Shown here: positions 44,438 to 53,200 of the stretch, in pieces | How the letters are laid out: every line of letters starts with the position of its first letter | Position numbering within the stretch: the stretch's first letter is position 1 | NCBI GenBank assembly: GCA_965202795.1 | Contig: OZ241848.1 | Location: 620,001 to 684,000, forward strand | Direction of reading: 5' to 3' | Length of the DNA: 64,000 nucleotides | From: JACOND01 sp965202795 | GTDB taxonomy: Bacteria; Bdellovibrionota; Bdellovibrionia; Bdellovibrionales; UBA1609 | Notes under the pieces: model-generated | The model's database searches: none | Seen by the model: the letters and a program-made list of their open reading frames with translations, nothing else | Told to the model about the DNA's origin: nothing | Made by a program: the position numbers and the translations under genes

Positions 44438-45472
44438 ATGACAAAAACAACAGCCAGCAAGCTCAAACGGAACGGCCGCAAGGCCGGCCCAACAAGCAAG
44501 CCCTCCGGCGGGCATCACGATGTTTTTTTTAAAGCCTGCTATTCCATCCCCGATTTTGCCTTTGAGCTGTTTAAGATGGCTTTTTTCAAAAAAGAGCTGG
44601 ATGCCTTTGACTGGAGCCGGCTCAGGGCTGAGAAAGACACTTTTAATGATCCAGGCGCTCATGGCGCAAGGGCGGATGTGGTTTTTTCCGTTCCGCTTAA
44701 AAGGAATCCCAAAAGAAAAGCCAAGATTTTTCTGCTTTTAGAGCATAAATCCCGCTTCAGCCACTGGGTTTATTATCAGATTCTCAAATACAAAACCCTT
44801 ATTATAGGCGAGAGCCTGGAGAAGGGCGATAAGGACTGCCTTGTGATCGCTGTTTTGCTTTATAACGGTGAGGAGCCTTGGCGCTGGCCAAAATCCCTTA
44901 AAGAGGGCCTTTGGGGCCGGATTTTGCCTGAAATCCCTTCCTCTTTGGAAAAAGACGCGCTAAACTATGGGATAAGGGTGGTTGATGTCAGCTCTCCCGC
45001 CGCGAGGAAAGCGATTGCCGACAGGAGTTTTAAGAGCCGGGGATTTTTGAGCGCTCTGAAGGAGGCCAGGTCTTTAAAGCCGGAGGAGGGGGAGCTGAGG
45101 AAGGCGATTTCGCTGTTTGACAACTGGACTGGTGACCGGGATGATTTGGCTCTGAATGTGGGGAGTTATTTTTGGTCTTCTATTCCAGGGATGACGAAGG
45201 AGTTATGGGAGAAGCTGGAGCGGGATGCAGTCAGAAGGGGTATTTTTTCAAAAGGAGGTTTTATGAATGTAAGGGAATACATGAAAGAGGAAGGCCGGCA
45301 GGAAGGCCGGCAGGAAGGCCGGCATGACAAAGAAAAAGAGATCATTTTAAATATGCTTAAGAAAAAAGCGAAGGTTTCCTTTATTTCTGAGGTGATTGGC
45401 CTGCCTGAAGCTGAGATCATCAAGTTCAAAAACGGCGAGATCAAAAACTCCCAGAACGGCCAGGCTGAATAA
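44438..45472 (+). CDS. Rpn-family PD-(D/E)XK nuclease, copy 1
   Basis: 344 aa; AGGAGGG before ATG 44438. Matches the Rpn/YhgA ('recombination-promoting nuclease', formerly putative transposase) family: HHDVFFKACYSIPDFAFELF, then a PD-(D/E)XK core with ADVVFSVPL, FLLLEHKSRFSHWVYYQILKY. The first 275 residues are almost identical in all three copies. The tail has three 12-bp units encoding EGRQ (45290-45325), then a conserved C-terminus. Rpn proteins are DNA endonucleases linked to phage defence. Confidence 0.9.
   Translation: MTKTTASKLKRNGRKAGPTSKPSGGHHDVFFKACYSIPDFAFELFKMAFFKKELDAFDWSRLRAEKDTFNDPGAHGARADVVFSVPLKRNPKRKAKIFLLLEHKSRFSHWVYYQILKYKTLIIGESLEKGDKDCLVIAVLLYNGEEPWRWPKSLKEGLWGRILPEIPSSLEKDALNYGIRVVDVSSPAARKAIADRSFKSRGFLSALKEARSLKPEEGELRKAISLFDNWTGDRDDLALNVGSYFWSSIPGMTKELWEKLERDAVRRGIFSKGGFMNVREYMKEEGRQEGRQEGRHDKEKEIILNMLKKKAKVSFISEVIGLPEAEIIKFKNGEIKNSQNGQAE
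45263..45472 (+). CDS. Candidate intragenic antitoxin of Rpn copy 1
   Basis: In-frame internal ATG with AAAGGAGG 4 nt upstream, opening a 69-aa product (MNVREYMKEE...). For E. coli RpnL an in-frame C-terminal product (RpnS) is known to inhibit the nuclease. The same ribosome site is present in copies 2 and 3. Confidence 0.6.
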   Translation: MNVREYMKEEGRQEGRQEGRHDKEKEIILNMLKKKAKVSFISEVIGLPEAEIIKFKNGEIKNSQNGQAE

Positions 45473-46090
45473 GCCGCGGCTGTTTATCTGGACGGCCTCG
45501 CGGCCGTTCCCGAACCTTCGCAAATCAGCAGCTTTGTCCAGAGGGCTGGCCTAGCGGCCGCTCCCGGCAGTTTTCCACAAAAACGGATATTTTAAGGGGA
45601 TAGCCTTGCCGCTGGGCCGCAGGTTCAGCGCTGGGATCTGTTTCGATGGACGGTCTAATTGGCCGCTCCCGCGCCTCCGCAGATCAGCAGCTTTGCCCAG
45701 AGGGGGCTTGTTTATCTGGACAGCCTATTGGCCGCTCCTGATTATGGCCGGCGCATGGCTTTTCAGGTTCTGGACATCTAAACAGCTTTAAATCAGAATC
45801 TCAGCGAGACTATCCCTCTAAAAGCTGGTCCCAGCGCCGAGCCTTTGCTTTCCCCCGGCGCCAGCCGGCTTGCCCCAGCGCTGATCCCCGGCTTCCCCCA
45901 GAGCCAGCCGGCTTGCCCTTGGGCTGGCCCGCCTGATCCTCCGCTGCGGCCTCAGCCGCCCGGCAGGGGGAGGGCCGCTCTTTTTTTTCGTTTTTTTAGT
46001 TGGCTCTCCGCTCAAAAGCGGTATCTTTAATAACGGACAGGGGGGCAAAACCCCAGAGGGTTTGCCAGGCAGCCCCCCAGGAGGATTTTT
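45473..46090. repeat. Spacer unit 2 of the rpn array
   Basis: 618 bp, nearly identical to spacer unit 1. The period from unit 1 to unit 2 is about 1650 bp. Confidence 0.88.
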
Positions 46091-47197
46091 ATGACAAAAA
46101 CAACAGCCAGCAAGCTCAAACGGAACGGCCGCGACTCCGGCCCAACAAGCAAGCCCTCCGGCGGGCATCACGATGTTTTTTTTAAAGCCTGCTATTCCAT
46201 CCCCGATTTTGCCTTTGAGCTGTTTAAGATGGCTTTTTTCAAAAAAGAGCTGGATGCCTTTGACTGGAGCCGGCTCAGGGCTGAGAAAGACACTTTTAAT
46301 GATCCAGGCGCTCATGGCGCAAGGGCGGATGTGGTTTTTTCCGTTCCGCTTAAAAGGAATCCCAAAAGAAAAGCCAAGATTTTTCTGCTTTTAGAGCATA
46401 AATCCCGCTTCAGCCACTGGGTTTATTATCAGATTCTCAAATACAAAACCCTTATTATAGGCGAGAGCCTGGAGAAGGGCGATAAGGACTGCCTTGTGAT
46501 CGCTGTTTTGCTTTATAACGGTGAGGAGCCTTGGCGCTGGCCAAAATCCCTTAAAGAGGGCCTTTGGGGCCGGATTTTGCCTGAAATCCCTTCCTCTTTG
46601 GAAAAAGACGCGCTAAACTATGGGATAAGGGTGGTTGATGTCAGCTCTCCCGCCGCGAGGAAAGCGATTGCCGACAGGAGTTTTAAGAGCCGGGGATTTT
46701 TGAGCGCTCTGAAGGAGGCCAGGTCTTTAAAGCCGGAGGAGGGGGAGCTGAGGAAGGCGATTTCGCTGTTTGACAACTGGACTGGTGACCGGGATGATTT
46801 GGCTCTGAATGTGGGGAGTTATTTTTGGTCTTCTATTCCAGGGATGACGAAGGAGTTATGGGAGAAGCTGGAGCGGGATGCAGTCAGAAGGGGTATTTTT
46901 TCAAAAGGAGGTTTTATGAATGTAAGGGAATACATGAAAGAGGAAGCCCGGAGGGAAGTCCGGGAGGAAGTCCGGAGGGAAGCCCGAGAGGAAATCCGGA
47001 GGGAAGCCCGGGGGGAAGTCCGGGAGGAAGTCCGGGAGGAAGTCCGGCAGGACAAAGAAAAAGAGGTCATTTTAAATATGCTTAAGAAAAAGTTTGATAT
47101 TTCGGTTATTTCAGAAGCGATTGGCCTGCCTGAAGCTGAGATTATCAAGTTCAAAAACGGCGAGATCAAAAGCGCCCAGAACGGCCAGGCTGAATGA
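46091..47197 (+). CDS. Rpn-family PD-(D/E)XK nuclease, copy 2
   Basis: 368 aa. Same catalytic body as copy 1. The tail is the longest: in place of EGRQ units it has a stretch of R/E-rich 4-residue units such as EVREEVRREAREE (46938-47049). The extreme C-terminus differs too (ISVISEAIGLPEAEIIKF against VSFISEVIGL). Ribosome site AGGAGG before ATG. Confidence 0.9.
   Translation: MTKTTASKLKRNGRDSGPTSKPSGGHHDVFFKACYSIPDFAFELFKMAFFKKELDAFDWSRLRAEKDTFNDPGAHGARADVVFSVPLKRNPKRKAKIFLLLEHKSRFSHWVYYQILKYKTLIIGESLEKGDKDCLVIAVLLYNGEEPWRWPKSLKEGLWGRILPEIPSSLEKDALNYGIRVVDVSSPAARKAIADRSFKSRGFLSALKEARSLKPEEGELRKAISLFDNWTGDRDDLALNVGSYFWSSIPGMTKELWEKLERDAVRRGIFSKGGFMNVREYMKEEARREVREEVRREAREEIRREARGEVREEVREEVRQDKEKEVILNMLKKKFDISVISEAIGLPEAEIIKFKNGEIKSAQNGQAE
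46916..47197 (+). CDS. Candidate intragenic antitoxin of Rpn copy 2
   Basis: Internal in-frame ATG after AAAGGAGG, 93-aa product containing the R/E-rich repeat tail and the divergent C-terminus. The divergence lies in the part that would give pairing specificity. Confidence 0.6.
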   Translation: MNVREYMKEEARREVREEVRREAREEIRREARGEVREEVREEVRQDKEKEVILNMLKKKFDISVISEAIGLPEAEIIKFKNGEIKSAQNGQAE

Positions 47198-47654
47198 GCC
47201 GCGGCTGTTTATCTGGACGGCCTCGCGGCCGCTCCCGAACCTTCGCAGATCAGCAGCTTTGCCCAGAGGGGGCTTGTTTATCTGGACAGCCTATTGGCCG
47301 CTCCTGATTATGGCCGGCGCATGGCTTTTCAGGTTCTGGACATCTAAACAGCTTTAAATCAGAATCTCAGCGAGACTATCCCTCTAAAAGCTGGTCCCAG
47401 CGCCGAGCCTTTGCTTTCCCCCGGCGCCAGCCGGCTTGCCCCAGCGCTGATCCCCGGCTTCCCCCAGAGCCAGCCGGCTTGCCCTTGGGCTGGCCCGCCT
47501 GATCCTCCGCTGCGGCCTCAGCCGCCCGGCGGGGGAGGCGTTGCTCTTTTTTTTCGCTTTTTTTAGTTGACTCCCCGCTCAAAAGCGATATTTTTATAGG
47601 CAGGGGGGCAAAACCCCAGAGGGTTTGCCAGGCCACAGCCCCAGGAGGGTTTTT
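47198..47654. repeat. Spacer unit 3 of the rpn array (shorter)
   Basis: 457 bp; lacks the middle modules (TTTTCCACAAAAACGG block) present in units 1 and 2, consistent with recombination between the CAGATCAGCAGCTTTG modules. Confidence 0.85.
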
Positions 47655-48713
47655 ATGACAAAAACAACAGCCAGCAAGCTCAAACGGAATGGCCGCGACT
47701 CCGGCCCAACAAGCAAGCCCTCCGGCGGGCATCACGATGTTTTTTTTAAAGCCTGCTATTCCATCCCCGATTTTGCCTTTGAGCTGTTTAAGATGGCTTT
47801 TTTCAAAAAAGAGCTGGATGCCTTTGACTGGAGCCGGCTCAGGGCTGAGAAAGACACTTTTAATGATCCAGGCGCTCATGGCGCAAGGGCGGATGTGGTT
47901 TTTTCCGTTCCGCTTAAAAGGAATCCCAAAAGAAAAGCCAAGATTTTTCTGCTTTTAGAGCATAAATCCCGCTTCAGCCACTGGGTTTATTATCAGATTC
48001 TCAAATACAAAACCCTTATTATAGGCGAGAGCCTGAAGAAGGGCGATAAGGACTGCCTTGTGATCGCTGTTTTGCTTTATAACGGTGAGGAGCCTTGGCG
48101 CTGGCCAAAATCCCTTAAAGAGGGCCTTTGGGGCCGGATTTTGCCTGAAATCCCTTCCTCTTTGGAAAAAGACGCGCTAAACTATGGGATAAGGGTGGTT
48201 GATGTCAGCTCTCCCGCCGCGCGGCGGGCGATTGCCGACAGGAGTTTTAAGAGCCGGGGTTTTTTGAGCGCTCTAAAGGAGGCAAGGTCTTTAAAGCCGG
48301 AGGAGGGGGAGCTGAGGGAGGCGATTTCGCTGTTTGACAACTGGACTGGTGACCGGGATGATTTGGCTCTGAATGTGGGGAGTTATTTTTGGTCTTCTAT
48401 TCCAGGGATGACGAAGGAGTTATGGGAGAAGCTGGAGCGGGATGCAGTCAGAAGGGGCATTTTTTCAAAAGGAGGTTTTATGAATGTAAGAGAATACATG
48501 AAAGAGGAAGGCCGGCAGGAAGGCCGGCAGGAAGGCCGGCAGGAAGGCCGGCAGGAAGGCCGGCATGACAAAGAAAAAGAGATCATTTTAAATATGCTTA
48601 AGAAAAAAGCGAAGGTTTCCTTTATTTCTGAGGTGATTGGCCTGCCTGAAGCTGAGATTATCAAGTTCAAAAACGGCGAGATCAAAAACTCCCAGAACGG
48701 CCAGGCTGAATGA
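47655..48713 (+). CDS. Rpn-family PD-(D/E)XK nuclease, copy 3
   Basis: 352 aa. Body nearly identical to copies 1 and 2, with a few substitutions (e.g. ESLKKGDKD, SPAARRAIAD). The tail has five EGRQ/EGRH units (48507-48566) and the copy-1 type C-terminus. ATG 47655 has AGGAGGG. Confidence 0.9.
   Translation: MTKTTASKLKRNGRDSGPTSKPSGGHHDVFFKACYSIPDFAFELFKMAFFKKELDAFDWSRLRAEKDTFNDPGAHGARADVVFSVPLKRNPKRKAKIFLLLEHKSRFSHWVYYQILKYKTLIIGESLKKGDKDCLVIAVLLYNGEEPWRWPKSLKEGLWGRILPEIPSSLEKDALNYGIRVVDVSSPAARRAIADRSFKSRGFLSALKEARSLKPEEGELREAISLFDNWTGDRDDLALNVGSYFWSSIPGMTKELWEKLERDAVRRGIFSKGGFMNVREYMKEEGRQEGRQEGRQEGRQEGRHDKEKEIILNMLKKKAKVSFISEVIGLPEAEIIKFKNGEIKNSQNGQAE
48480..48713 (+). CDS. Candidate intragenic antitoxin of Rpn copy 3
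   Basis: Internal in-frame ATG after AAAGGAGG, 77-aa product differing from the copy-1 product mainly by two extra EGRQ units. Confidence 0.6.
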   Translation: MNVREYMKEEGRQEGRQEGRQEGRQEGRHDKEKEIILNMLKKKAKVSFISEVIGLPEAEIIKFKNGEIKNSQNGQAE

Positions 48714-49127
48714 GCCGCGGCTGTTTATCTGGACGGCCTCGCGGCCGCTCCCGAACCTTCGCAGATCAGCAGCTTTGTCCAGAGGGCTGGCCTCGCGGCC
48801 GCTCCCGGCAGTCTTCCACAAAAACGGATATTTTAAGGGGATAGCCTTGCCGCTGGGCCGCAGGTTCGGCGCTGGGAACTGTTTCGATGGACGGGTCTAA
48901 TTGGCCGCTCCCGAACCTTCGCAGATCAGCAGCTTTGTCCAGAGGGCTGGCCTAGCGGCCGCTCCCGGCAGTTTTCCACAAAAACGGATATTTTAAGGGG
49001 ATAGCCTTGCCGCTGGGCCGCAGGTTCGGCGCTGGGATCTGTTTCGATGGACGGGTCTAATTGGCCGCTCCCGCGCCTCCGCAGATCAGCAGCTTTGCCC
49101 AGAGGGCTGGCCTCGCCCCGGTTTTTT
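48714..49127. repeat. Terminal spacer repeats of the rpn array
   Basis: Contains the start module once more and then a 160-bp tandem duplication (around 48741-48900 and 48901-49060) of the CAGATCAGCAGCTTTG / TTTTCCACAAAAACGG modules. Homology stops near 49127, where the upstream region of the next gene begins. No gene; a frame extending the barrel protein into this region is an artefact. Confidence 0.85.
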
Positions 49128-49343
49128 TCGGAAGCTGCGTTTCTGCCAGGCCTGGGATCGCGCCATGGTTTATGCTTTTGGCTAAAGCTTGGGGGGTTTA
49201 TTGCCGGCTGCCGCCGGCCGGCGGCGGAAAAACAAATTCCTCTTGAATTTTCCAGCCCCGCCGCCGACAGGCTTTATAGGGCGGGCAGCGGGCTTTTACA
49301 GGACAGCGGACAGGCTTTTGCAGCAGCGCGGGGGGATAAAAAA

Positions 49344-50876
49344 ATGAGGCTTGCGGCGCGCGGGGGGTTTTCAGCGGCAGCGCTTGCGCTTCTTCTGGCT
49401 TCGCCGGCCGGCAAAGCCTATCCCTGGCTAAATGACCCCAGTCCAATTTCCACAGGTCCAATTTCCACAGGTCCAGCTTCCACAGGTCCAGCCCGCTCTG
49501 GGCCAAACCCCCTCTGGCCCCCGCCGCAAAGCAAACCCCTCCGGCTCTCGGAGACATCTGGCTCAAAGCAAAAATCAAAATCAGCCGCCGAGCTGGATGT
49601 CCATGGCTCTTACTTTTTTAAAAAGAAAAAGCAGTCCCTGTTTTTCGGGGCCGCCCTCAGCCACAAAAGCCGCATAGCGGCGGCAGATCTAGGCTATCAA
49701 TACTCTTTTCTCGAAAAAAATCATTACTTCCGCTTCAGTGATCTGAGCCTGGCGTTTCCGGTTTTTTCCGATCAGGCCAAAATGACTCTGGGCTTCAGCA
49801 GCCGGACCTGGAGCGAGCTTGACGAGTATTGGGATTTGGGGCTGTGGCTTCCCCGCTATCGCGTGGATGTCTTTCGCCCCCAAACGGCGGGGATTCCGGG
49901 CCTGTATTTTGATTTTCCCGGAGATGTGGATTTTTCCGCCATGCTCTCTTATTTTTTCCTCCCGGACATCATCATTTATCCGCAGATATTTAAAGGCTCC
50001 GTTGGCTCAAAAAACCCGTTTTTTGCCGCCTCCTCAAAGGCCTTTCCAAAAAAGGTCAGCTGGAAGATCGGGCAAAGGCCGAAGCTCAAGCTTTCGGCGC
50101 TTTTTCGCCCGGCAGCGGCCTTTCAGATGCGCCATCAGGCGGGCAAATCAGGGCTGAGCCTCGCTTACGCCTTTAAGCCGGCCAATCAGCTGCAATACGC
50201 CATCCGGCAGCAGCAGCGCGAATCCTGCGCCGGCTGCGTCATCAACCTCAGCGCCAAAGGCGCGGAGGGGCAGATGCTCATCACAGCGGTTGATTACTCT
50301 GTTATCTCCCACCATCTTTTTAATCTTGAGGGAAAGCTGGCCCTTAACGAGGATGTGTCGCTCACAGGCTCCCTGTTTTACGAAAACCCGGGAAAAGCCC
50401 CGGCGCGCCCAGGCTGGCTTACGGAAAACTTTGAGTCTCACCTGACCGCCGGCTTTTTTGCCAGGATGCGCGGCAATTTCCCGCAGGGGGAAAAAACCAT
50501 GCTCTCCTTTGGCTATGTAAAAGTTTTTGAGGAAAAAAGAAGGGAGCTTTCAAGCAACGCCATCCTTGAGGAAATGGAGCCTTTTTTTGGGCGGTCGTTT
50601 AACTGGGCGCATGCCCTCAGCTCCGGCCTTCAATACAGGTCCTCCGGCATCCTGGAGGGGCTTCAGCTGAAACTGAGGCTCAATTACAGCCTGGACAATA
50701 AAATGCTCGCGGGCCTTTTTGAAAGCCATTTTCATCTCACCCGCCCGCTCCGGCTTTATCTTTCAGGGGACATTCTGCTGCAGCTGGCGGGCGCCGGCCC
50801 AAAAAGCGGGGCCTCCTCCATCAGCAGATACAAAGATCTCTCCCGCCTTCTTGCCGGAGTCAAATATGTTTTTTAA
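49344..50876 (+). CDS. Outer-membrane beta-barrel protein
   Basis: 510 aa; ATG 49344 after GGGGGGAT. The longer upstream frame runs through repeats and is rejected. A signal peptide (GFSAAALALLLASPAGKAY) is followed by a short tandem ISTGP/ASTGP segment (15-bp DNA repeats) and then a large barrel ending LLAGVKYVF with a terminal Phe. It contains DEYWDLGLWLPRYRVD, matching SFADDYWEMGVWNPQ in the barrel at 53201, so the two are paralogs. The 3' end overlaps the next start. Confidence 0.82.
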   Translation: MRLAARGGFSAAALALLLASPAGKAYPWLNDPSPISTGPISTGPASTGPARSGPNPLWPPPQSKPLRLSETSGSKQKSKSAAELDVHGSYFFKKKKQSLFFGAALSHKSRIAAADLGYQYSFLEKNHYFRFSDLSLAFPVFSDQAKMTLGFSSRTWSELDEYWDLGLWLPRYRVDVFRPQTAGIPGLYFDFPGDVDFSAMLSYFFLPDIIIYPQIFKGSVGSKNPFFAASSKAFPKKVSWKIGQRPKLKLSALFRPAAAFQMRHQAGKSGLSLAYAFKPANQLQYAIRQQQRESCAGCVINLSAKGAEGQMLITAVDYSVISHHLFNLEGKLALNEDVSLTGSLFYENPGKAPARPGWLTENFESHLTAGFFARMRGNFPQGEKTMLSFGYVKVFEEKRRELSSNAILEEMEPFFGRSFNWAHALSSGLQYRSSGILEGLQLKLRLNYSLDNKMLAGLFESHFHLTRPLRLYLSGDILLQLAGAGPKSGASSISRYKDLSRLLAGVKYVF

Positions 50877-53169
50877 AGCCGCTTTGATTTTTCTCCTCAG
50901 CCTTCCGCTGCCCGCTTTTGGATTCCTGGGGGAGTTTAGCTGCTTTAGGGAAATCAAGGCGTACTATCCAAAAATTTTTGAGGGGGCGCTTCCGCGGCGC
51001 CAGCAAAAACGGTTTTTCCGCTGCATTCACGACGCTTTGGAGCTTGTGGTTGAGAAAAAAATTTTTGGCCATGACGCCTCAAGGGATCATTTCACAAAAG
51101 GGGAAATTTACAGGCTGTTTAATGAGTATTTTAGCTTCCCGCCGGCGCAGGCTGAGCGCTTTGTGTCGCGGCTGTTTATCGCCAAAAAAATCCTTGCCGG
51201 AGGCAAAATCGATCAGCTGGCGGACCGGGAGCTGGCCCTGATCTACCGCCTGACCTATGACTATGAGCGCGCCTATAAGGCTTTCCAAAAGGCCATCCCG
51301 GTTTTTCGGGGGCTGTTTTTCGGGCAGCCGGCCGTCCGCCTTGAGCCGCGCCGCCTGGACTGGCTTCTCAAAAAAACAGAAAAAACTCTGGAGATTTTAA
51401 AAAAAGCCTATCAGCGCGAGGGCGCGGTTTATCATCTCAGCGGCCTGGATCACACACACCGGCATTTATATGAGGCCGGCCTGGCAAACGAGGAGGGCCG
51501 GCGCATGTGGCGGGGCTACAGCCGGTTTTTTCATCTTTGGATTCATGGGATTTTCCCGGAGGCTGCAATCAGGGCGGCGGGATGGCCCGGGTTTTTCCGC
51601 TCTTTTCATCTGCTGCTCTCGCAGTTTGCCTATTACAGAAATTACATTCAGGGGGAGAGCGCCTTTCATCCGCGGGTCCTTCCCGCGTCTTTGACAAGCC
51701 TCAGGCTGTTTGCCGCCTCGCTGACAGATCCGGAGGAGCCTGAAAGAGGCTTCCCCTTAAAACATCTGGATGAAATGCTTTTTTTGATGATGAGCGCCGC
51801 CAGGGGGCCTGAGCCGCCTGAAAGGCCCGCCGCCGGGCCGGGGCTGTTTGACTCTATCGCAAAGCATGAGGGGCGGCCGCTCTCGCTGCTTGCGCGGACC
51901 CTGGCCTGTTTTTCCCTTCCCCCGCTGCCCCCGCCCGGCCTTTGCGGGGCCCAATGGGGATCGGACTCCGCCGGCTCCGTGACCATGGTTTTTCCCGATG
52001 GAGAATACACCCTCTATGAAGACCGGCAGGAGTGGAGCTTGAGCCAGGCAGAGCCTTTTGACATAAGCCCCCGGCAGCTGGAGCATCTGGACCGCTGGAT
52101 GGCCGGCTATATTGATGGCCTGGAAAGCATCCAGAGCGCCCAGGCCCCGCAAAGCGTTCATGCCCTGGCGCAGGGCCTGCTTTTTGACCAGTGGCTGGAT
52201 CCGTTTTTCGGAGAGACTTCAGACGGCCGCATATCCTTTGGAAATTTTGATCTGCCCCATGGCCCGAAGACATCAATGGCCCTCCGCCTGCTGAATTATC
52301 AGGCCCTGCTGCAGCTGTTTTTGTCCTCTTATGGGGGCGGCCAGGCGGAGAGGCTGTTTTCCCCCGCCGGGGGGGAGGCGGCGGCGCCGGGGCTGGACCT
52401 AAAAGCCTGGAGGCGGGCCGTGAGCGAGATCTCCCCCGCTCTGGCCTCTCTGCAAAAGGACGGATACCGATACGAATGGAGGGCGCGGCTTAACAGCCTG
52501 TTTGAGCACGCTGATTATTTTTTAAACTCCTCTGACAGAAACGGCGCCCTGAGCGGCAGAGAGCTGATTGACCTGGCCGCGCATTTTTTGGCGGCCATGG
52601 GAAACTCCGCGGCAGCTTTTAACCGCCTGGCCGCGCTTTGCGGCGCGGCGCCTTCCGCGGCCTGCGCGATCCAAAATTTGCTCTCTGACGAGGCCATTCT
52701 GCTCCCCTTTCCGCTGCTTAAGTCCTATCTTTCTGTCTATGGGGCGGAAAAGCACCGGGCCGGGGCGGAGGCTCTGTTCAGAGAGGAGCCCCTTAAAGAG
52801 TCTTCTGATCTGATGGCCTTTTTCCTTTTGTCGCAGATGCTGGAGATGAATTTTTACCTTTTTGACACTGATCAGTCCCGCTATCTGGAGGATAATGAAA
52901 TTCAGCTGTTTATCAGCGGCTTTGAGGAAAAAACCGCCGCCGCCGTCCCGCACATTTACAACAGCTCTCAGGCCAGGTCTTTTCTTATGTATAGCTTTAA
53001 AACCGGGCTGATTCCTTTTTTAAAGGAAGAGGGCGGGGCCTTTCTGCCCGTTCATTTTCTGAACTGGCATTTGCGGCCCGAAAGCCGGGGAAATTTCCGC
53101 GCCCTCCGCGGCGATGTCTACTCCCTTGGCATGGATTTCTACAGCCTTTACCAAAAGGCGCTGCCATAA
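50866..53169 (+). CDS. Exported EF-hand protein
   Basis: 767 aa. The ATG lies inside the last codons of the barrel gene, so the two are coupled. Signal peptide MFFKAALIFLLSLPLPAFG. The mature protein is helical, with two calcium-binding EF-hand loops near the C-terminus: SDRNGALSGREL and DTDQSRYLEDNEI. It resembles the lipoprotein at 54867 in length, helical N-terminal region and position next to a barrel. Probably periplasmic or surface-exposed. Confidence 0.78.
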   Translation: MFFKAALIFLLSLPLPAFGFLGEFSCFREIKAYYPKIFEGALPRRQQKRFFRCIHDALELVVEKKIFGHDASRDHFTKGEIYRLFNEYFSFPPAQAERFVSRLFIAKKILAGGKIDQLADRELALIYRLTYDYERAYKAFQKAIPVFRGLFFGQPAVRLEPRRLDWLLKKTEKTLEILKKAYQREGAVYHLSGLDHTHRHLYEAGLANEEGRRMWRGYSRFFHLWIHGIFPEAAIRAAGWPGFFRSFHLLLSQFAYYRNYIQGESAFHPRVLPASLTSLRLFAASLTDPEEPERGFPLKHLDEMLFLMMSAARGPEPPERPAAGPGLFDSIAKHEGRPLSLLARTLACFSLPPLPPPGLCGAQWGSDSAGSVTMVFPDGEYTLYEDRQEWSLSQAEPFDISPRQLEHLDRWMAGYIDGLESIQSAQAPQSVHALAQGLLFDQWLDPFFGETSDGRISFGNFDLPHGPKTSMALRLLNYQALLQLFLSSYGGGQAERLFSPAGGEAAAPGLDLKAWRRAVSEISPALASLQKDGYRYEWRARLNSLFEHADYFLNSSDRNGALSGRELIDLAAHFLAAMGNSAAAFNRLAALCGAAPSAACAIQNLLSDEAILLPFPLLKSYLSVYGAEKHRAGAEALFREEPLKESSDLMAFFLLSQMLEMNFYLFDTDQSRYLEDNEIQLFISGFEEKTAAAVPHIYNSSQARSFLMYSFKTGLIPFLKEEGGAFLPVHFLNWHLRPESRGNFRALRGDVYSLGMDFYSLYQKALP

Positions 53170-53200
53170 TAAGGCGGATTTTTTTTCAGGAGGCTTTGTT

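Noticed and set aside
44144..44662. Long minus-strand frame, recurring at 45818-46315 and 47376-47879
   Set aside because: Antisense to the rpn starts and spacers. It recurs only because the whole array is duplicated, and it has no ribosome site.
43829..49127. CRISPR-like array
   Set aside because: Repeats are long, irregular and contain genes; there are no uniform short repeats with unique spacers and no cas gene.
49047..49343. N-terminal extension of the barrel protein
   Set aside because: It is made of spacer-repeat DNA, and a proper start with ribosome site and signal peptide lies at 49344.
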